A DNA stretch of 54,329 bases, from NCBI GenBank assembly GCA_030267965.1, contig BRYA01000039.1, forward strand, positions 1-54,329, read 5' to 3'. The stretch is from Triparma columacea (Eukaryota > Sar > Bolidophyceae > Parmales > Triparmaceae). Under the pieces are notes generated by a model that worked only from the letters and a program-made list of their open reading frames with translations, was not told where the DNA came from and did no database searches. Position numbers and translations under genes: made by a program. Below, piece by piece: positions 48,822-54,329 of this stretch. How positions within the stretch are numbered: position 1 is the stretch's first letter; each line of letters starts with the position of its first letter.

Positions 48822-51800
48822 CTCCTCATCTTCCTCCTCATCCTCCTCTTCATCCTCCTCTTCTCCCTCCTCCTCCTCAACTACAACTCCGTCCCTTGCC
48901 CCGTCCGCCTCTTCCTTTTTCTTCTCCTCCTCCCTCTTCTTCTCCTCCTCCCTCTTCTTTTCTGCATCCTCGCCCCCCTTGTTCAACAACCTCCACGAAA
49001 TCAATGGATCGTACACAAAGGCCTCGAGCATGGCGATCAGACTGTCCCTGTTGTCTCTCAAGACGCCCATGGTGCGCTCGCAAGTCGCTCTATAGCTCCC
49101 CTCGATCCCGCTGACTTCAAGAGCATTGATCAACATTCGCGTGAGGCGGAACGGGATCTTCTCCGGGAACTTTGGCCTATTCATGGCCACCTCGAAGCAG
49201 TCTCCAAAGTCGATGTGGAGGAGCTTCCCGCTGTGCCTGTCCAACATCAAGTTGCTAGGGTGCCTGTCTCCCAAGCCCAAAATGTACCCGACCATGCTCA
49301 TGACGGCGAGGCTGTGATGGAGCGAAGCGGGTCATAAAAATGGGTTAGGGCCACTGCCACAGCCGTATTCCACTAATCCTTTCCACGGCTGGCTACGCTT
49401 GCCGCGCTTCACTCTTCGCTCTGACTCACCTTCTGGTATAGTTTGTCCTCCTCTCCAACCACTCTTCGCTATCCTTGCTCTTGAGCCACAATACCTGGTA
49501 CAGATCCTTACCAGTGGTCTTCTGCAGTGCCGCCTCGAAAACCTCGACCTTTTGAAGCATAGTGAGCATATCATAGTCAGGGGCCATTTTCATCATGAGC
49601 CTGTGCTCCATGTTAAGTAGCACCTTCCTCGTCTCTCTGTAGTCCCGAATGAGCGAATGTAGCGTATCACAGTATGGGACCCACCCCACCACCCCGGCGT
49701 TATGACTCAGAGGCGTCACGGCGTATCTCTGAATACTCAGATCGTGATTGTTGGTCCTCCTGTCCTTCACCAAAAGCGCATTTACCAGGCCAAAGAGCTG
49801 CATGACCCTTTCATCTTGCCTCAGGTCCTCATGGCCCTTGAGCAGATACGTGTAGTCCCGACCGTCATCACCTTTGAGGGTAATCTTCCTCGGCCTTTGC
49901 TTGCTAGTAATGACCTGCACGGAGTGACTGAAGCTGCTAATACGCACGTAGCTGCCGTCCACACGGTAGGTTCCGGGAATACCGAGTTGCAGGTCCGTCG
50001 CCCTCAACAGGAGGGGACTGCAAGCGCTGAGCTCCAAGTTGGTCAACCCCGGCAGTTGTTTGTTGATCCTCCTGAAGGCGGTATAATACAAATCCCAGGC
50101 CTGATTGAGCGCTGTCTCAGCTTCACTAGTCATCCTATTGTTTACAGGGCTACCGCCGTTGCCGTCATTGACCGGGTAGCCCCCTTCTGTAGGTATGCTG
50201 CGGCCCGCCATTTGCATTTTCGAGACGTATTTCTGAACACACTGGTGGGCCTCGTACAGATCGCGCCCAAAGGCTTCAGCGAACTGTGTCTCTCTCCTCG
50301 TAGAAGGTCCGGCCTCCAACTGCTGGTGCAGTGGCAAGAGAACGTCGAGCATCCCCTGAACATTGCCCTCAGAGAAGTAAATTCTGCTCGCCACCTCAAG
50401 CCCCTCGTGCCACATTTCGTGCCACAAGATCGCGACCCTAATGAGCTCGCTACTGACTAGCAAACTCTGTTCGACGAGCTGGTCGCTGTGAGTCTTCAAA
50501 CTCTTCATAAGCGACTCCGCTGCCTCCTTGCGGTCATCGACGGGGCTTTTCAGCAGCACCGACAAGGGGTACATAAGGGCCTGCGGGTGTTTCATGCCCA
50601 GTTTGATCAAGAGACCGTGCAGTACCCTTCTGATGTTCACGCTCTTCACCTGGATCCTAGCCAGCAGCTGGGGAAGCACACCAAGCCACATCTCGATCGT
50701 CACCGAATCCATCCCTTCGTTAATCGCCTTGTTGACCTCAGGTATCTCTCCATGGGTGAAGAGCACGGTGAGAAAATTGAGCATGTCCTGCTGGACGCTT
50801 GCCGACCAGCGCTTCTTCCCCAGACTGATGGCCTTCAAGAAGCCGTTGACGCTGGCAACAATATGATTCCTCAGCTGCTTCGTCGGCGCATGGCTGTGCC
50901 TGACCCTCAGTCCCGTTCCCGGCTGGATTGCGTCCCGATGACCGTTTCTCTTGACCTGCTTCGTCAGCCTGAAGTTTAGCAGACCCCATGCGTGCCAGCT
51001 CTTGTACTCATTATCTCCCGCCAACGTAGCCCTCTTAAATGCCTTGACAACTTCGAGCTGAAGCTCCGGAGAGAGGCTTGAGTTCGGAGCCTGCGTTGCG
51101 AGCTTCCACTCTCCTAGGGTGAGCCAACACTTCACCCTCAAACTGTTGTTATTCACGCCCTTGCAGGCGGCAATCAGGTCGACAGTGTTACACAGCAACG
51201 AGAGCCTATTCCTAGCTTCGTCGTTCTTGCCTCCAAGCGCCCAAATGTGCTTCACATAAGCGTAGTAGAGCCTGTGCTGCACATCGAGAGTCTGGAGACT
51301 GCCAGCCGTAGCGATGATCCTGTCAGCATGCTGCACGTGGATCTGATTGTACTTCTCCCTCGTCTCGTCAAGGCCCGTAACGATCCTGTCGATACTGACC
51401 ATGGGGCTCATGTTCACAGGGCTTGAAGGGCTGTAATTTGGCTTGTTTTGCCCAGGATTTGAAGCAATGTTCAGGCTCGCAGTAGTTTGTGCGGCAGGGC
51501 TCGGACCAGTTGGAGACAATAACAAACGCCCATTTGGTGGTCTAGGGCTGACATTACTAAGGTTGAGCGATTTCGGGAAAGGGCTCATGGAGGGGTTAAG
51601 GGCGGGACTTCCTAGGCTCATGATGGGCGACTGAAGCGGCCCTCCTTGGGACATTCCGTGGATGGGCGACACTGGGTTCAAGCTAGCTGAGGGTGACATC
51701 TGAGAATTAGGAGACTGCTCGAAACCAAATACGATTCCATTCAGGTCGCTCTTGAGGGCCTTGAGAGGATCCAGCAATACCTTTTCCCCGAGCTTGAAGT

Positions 51801-54329
51801 TCTGGCTCTGTCTGCACAGGGCCGCCAGGGTCAGGGTGGACTCAATGTCATCCGTTGGACCAAGTACGAGACTTCTCACTGCGAGGATAGAGTTGTGAAC
51901 CTCCGTGTCAACCCTGCAGCCGTCCAGCCTCGTCTTCCAAATCTGCAAAAGCCTCTTCCTGTGCTCCTGGGGATCGTTGAGGTTAGCCTTGTGACTGTTG
52001 GTGTATGTGCTAGCCTTCTCCTCGAGCTTCCTCAGTTCAATAATCTCCTCCATTTCCGCAAGCATCTGCGCTGTCACCATGGAAGGGTAGGCGCGCTTGT
52101 ACGATTCTGCCATTAGGGCGGTGAAGCGGGAGTCCATGGCCATCCTGGCGGCATTAATTGCCCCCGCGGCAGCCCTCCACTCCTTCTTATGAATGTGAAG
52201 AACGGCCGAGTAAAAGGCTCCGTCAAAGTCGATGTTGTTGAGGCCTTGAGAGGAGGACTGCGATGCCCCAACGCCAGGAAGATTGCTTTTCTTCATATCG
52301 CTGCTGACGAGGAAGTTGGCGTATGATTCTAAGGCTTTCCACTTTCCCAACCTCCACGCGGCGTGGCAGCAAAACTTGACAGCCTTCTTGTACCCCCTCT
52401 CAGCGGAATCTGACTTCCCACCAGATTCCTGAAACGACAACTTGTCCGGCTCGACTACTCCCTGCTCAGCAGGGGACTCGTTTATGTCCAGCCCCACACT
52501 TTCATCAACCGTACCATTGAGGGCGCTCCAGCTCTTGTTGGCCAACTTCAAAACTCCCTCCCACTCCCCTCTAGCGTCCAGGCATCTAATGCAACCGAGG
52601 ATGGCCCCGGTGTCGTTTTCGTCCTCACCGAGCTTCCTCTCGTAAAGAACGAGGGCCTCGCTCCATGAGCCTAACTTCGCGAGGTACGACTCTTTCACCT
52701 CCACCCCTCGGAACGAGCCGTAGTCGCCCATGTCGCTGCCGGCAGCCGACGAACGCCTGCGGTTGACGGCAGCAGTCTTGGCTGGTTGCTGAGATATAGA
52801 GGCCGTGTAAGAGTCTGGTTGCACCTGCATCCCGTTAACCACATTTCCAAAGTTGTCAGTCTGCTCGAAGGACAGAATCTGAACAGCCTTGAGGACCCCA
52901 AGGGCAGCCTCAGGAAGGTCGAGTTTCTTGTTGATACTAATCAGGGCTTCAACACAGTTGGTCGGGCTCGTTTCGTACTCCAACTCCTTGTAGTGCAAGG
53001 CCTTGGCGTAGGCTCTGCATTTTTGAGCAAGCTCCGCTAGGACTCTAATGTCAATAGGTAGCGCTTCGACGTCATGCTCCATGAACTCGGCGAGGTTGAG
53101 AAGAGTTTGCAGGATCTCAGGGGGGATGGTCTCTGATTGGAAAGCAGTCTCCAAACTTCTCACCAGGTTCTCCTGGTATTGGTCAATGAGCTCGAACCAG
53201 CAGGAGACGAAGGCGGCGTAGAAGAGCTCGCGAGCCAAGGGCGGGTAAGCCTGCGAAAGGTCAGCACAGGCTCGGAGGGCAGGGGAGGGGGCCTCCCTCA
53301 GAAGCTGAACAGCAAACCTCCTCATCCACTCATCCCAATCCTCCCTCGTCGTACGTTGCGTGACGTCCCAAGCCCTCTGCAGGTTTTGCTGGTTAACGTG
53401 GAGCTTCTGCTGCCCATACATCCCCCCCGTTGCACTGGTCGTAGCGGGGGTTGCCAGGCCGTGCTTGAAGATGTCAGAGAAGGAAGCCTTAATGTTCTGA
53501 TAGTTTTCATCGACCGCCGCAACGACTGCCGGATCGGAGTAATAGCCAGTGGGGTCGCTCTTCGCATTAGCACGGAGCATTTCGACTTGCTCCATAACGT
53601 CAATCGTGGCTTCGTAGAGAGCCGTTCCGTCGAACGTAGCAGAATTGGAATCCCTCTCCTTCTCTTTGTTGACGTTGTGCCTAATTTCCCACGACGAGAT
53701 TGCCAGCAGCGCAGCACCGTTGTAAAACTTCATCCATGCACCTCCCATCTCTCTGCATGTAACGCAAAGGGTCTGGATTATGGCGTTTCCAACTTGAAGG
53801 TTGGACTTGCCTAATATTCTGAAGAGGGGCTGGCTGGCCCTAGCGGGAAGAGCTTCACACGTGTTGTTGTTAGAGTTAACTACTGCCGCTGACAAAATTA
53901 AAGCGTTGGAACCCGGAGCGTAGCCGTGCTCGGGATTAGCATTCCGGGAGGACAAGGGCTTAGTTTCAGTGCTCCCGAGGAGCAGATAGCCCACAGTTTT
54001 GATGACGTTTACGGCAGTCGAAGTGGGGTCAGGGAAGCTTTGAGAAGACGGTGCCGCGTTTGACTTCTTGGGAGTGGAAGATGAGGACGAGGAGGAGGCA
54101 CAGGGGGGAGCCATCGACTTGGATTCGTCAAGGTAGAGCTCATTGGGCCCTCCGACGAGAGAGTCTGCGAGCTTGACGAGGGCCGGAACGAGGAGCTGCA
54201 AGTAGTCCGAGAGCACGGGCTTGAGCCTCCGGATCGACCCGAGAACGAGCGCAAGCTGAGTTCGGAAGTTCTCGGAAAGAATACCTCCGCTGTCCCTAGC
54301 CTCAAGGGAAGAAAGCAGGTAGGAGACCA
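48192..54329 (-). CDS. TOR: TOR (target of rapamycin) kinase, 5'-partial
   Basis: Two exons are in the window: from the window edge (54329) to 49430, and 49311-48192. They encode about 2005 residues; the N-terminal HEAT repeats lie outside. The FAT region covers most of the large exon. The FRB domain begins [20 protein letters not shown] and ends [20 protein letters not shown]. The PI3K-like kinase has [39 protein letters not shown] (catalytic GDRHxxN) and HIDFGDCFE (DFG). The C-terminus is a perfect [20 protein letters not shown], then [12 protein letters not shown] controls growth in response to nutrients. Three inserts are unusual: an SP-rich segment in FAT (genomic about 51390-51720), about 25 residues in FRB, and a Glu/Lys-rich segment of some 170 residues between kinase and FATC. 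The intron at 49312-49429 has complementary ends. Confidence 0.97.
48770..48965 (-). repeat. Poly-Glu coding repeat between TOR kinase and FATC
   Basis: On the coding strand this is an imperfect GAG/GAA/GAT tract encoding runs of Glu with occasional Asp, preceded by EKKREEEKK repeats. It lies within the single last exon and keeps the frame. It replaces or expands the negative regulatory segment between the kinase and FATC. Confidence 0.9.
49312..49429 (-). other. Introner-like intron with complementary ends (TOR gene)
   Basis: GAGCGAAG (plus-strand 49320-49327) is complementary to CTTCGCTC (49414-49421), 8 bp near the opposite ends of the intron. The coding-strand 3' end is CGCTTCGCTCCATCACAG, of the same type as other introns in the window. 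Confidence 0.6.

Noticed and set aside
48601..49337. Plus-strand Ser-, Pro- or Leu-rich open frames opposite the TOR C-terminus
   Set aside because: They are the three-frame complement of the GAG/GAA repeat of TOR; no independent gene signal.

Overview
The window is nuclear DNA of a photosynthetic eukaryote. Genes are split by spliceosomal introns (mostly 75-200 nt, donor usually GTGAG or GTAAG). All exon joins given here were worked out by hand from splice sites and reading phase. Three encoded proteins start with a signal peptide followed by a Phe-led transit peptide (SHA|FTHP, NSA|FTSL, AEC|FYHV), the import signal of red-algal-derived complex plastids. With the LysM-containing Myb protein this points to a photosynthetic stramenopile, perhaps a relative of diatoms such as Parmales/Bolidophyceae; the lineage call is inference.

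Layout. 1-2.5 kb: end of an unknown minus-strand gene, two diverged direct repeats and a repeat-rich hypothetical gene. 2.7-5.4 kb: a tesmin/LIN54-type CXC DNA-binding protein (-). 5.6-6.5 kb: an eEF1A lysine methyltransferase (EEF1AKMT1 type, -), head to head with a 10.4-kb gene (6.7-17.1 kb, +) for a giant IP3-receptor-like channel. 17.5-19.4 kb: unknown basic/acidic protein (+), tail to tail with a PX-PH phospholipase D (19.5-24.4 kb, -). 24.7-27.0 kb: arrestin-fold protein with an SH3-like insert (+). 27.2-28.6 kb: NAD-dependent glycerol-3-phosphate dehydrogenase (-). 28.8-29.2 kb: an island of about 17-20% GC. 29.3-32.4 kb: a divergent pair of predicted plastid proteins (membrane protein, FAD oxidoreductase). 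32.7-35.6 kb: zinc-finger/LysM/Myb protein (+). 35.8-37.7 kb: plastid LON-domain protein (+). 37.9-43.1 kb: polytopic membrane protein with a C-terminal LRR-like domain (+), followed by a decayed coding tail. 43.7-44.7 kb: Fpg/Nei-like protein lacking the catalytic N-terminus (-). 45.0-45.7 kb: small acidic protein (+). 46.0-48.1 kb: CCDC22 homologue (+). 48.2 kb to the window end: TOR kinase (-), 5'-truncated by the window edge.

The genes do not form a pathway, but signalling is well represented: Ca2+ release channel, phospholipase D, arrestin and TOR. The most striking object is the IP3-receptor-like channel. It carries a complete S1-S4 voltage-sensor-like domain in the middle of its cytosolic solenoid, with an S4 of seven Arg and one Lys at every third position. 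By eye it has lost the canonical GGGVGD filter, the C-terminal zinc-finger ligands and most IP3 contacts, which suggests a rewired, possibly voltage-sensitive, IP3R-derived channel.

A second theme is the introns. Many end in the same sequence (CTCGCTTCGCTCRTCGCAG-like), and several carry a complementary block near the 5' end, as expected of introner-like mobile introns.
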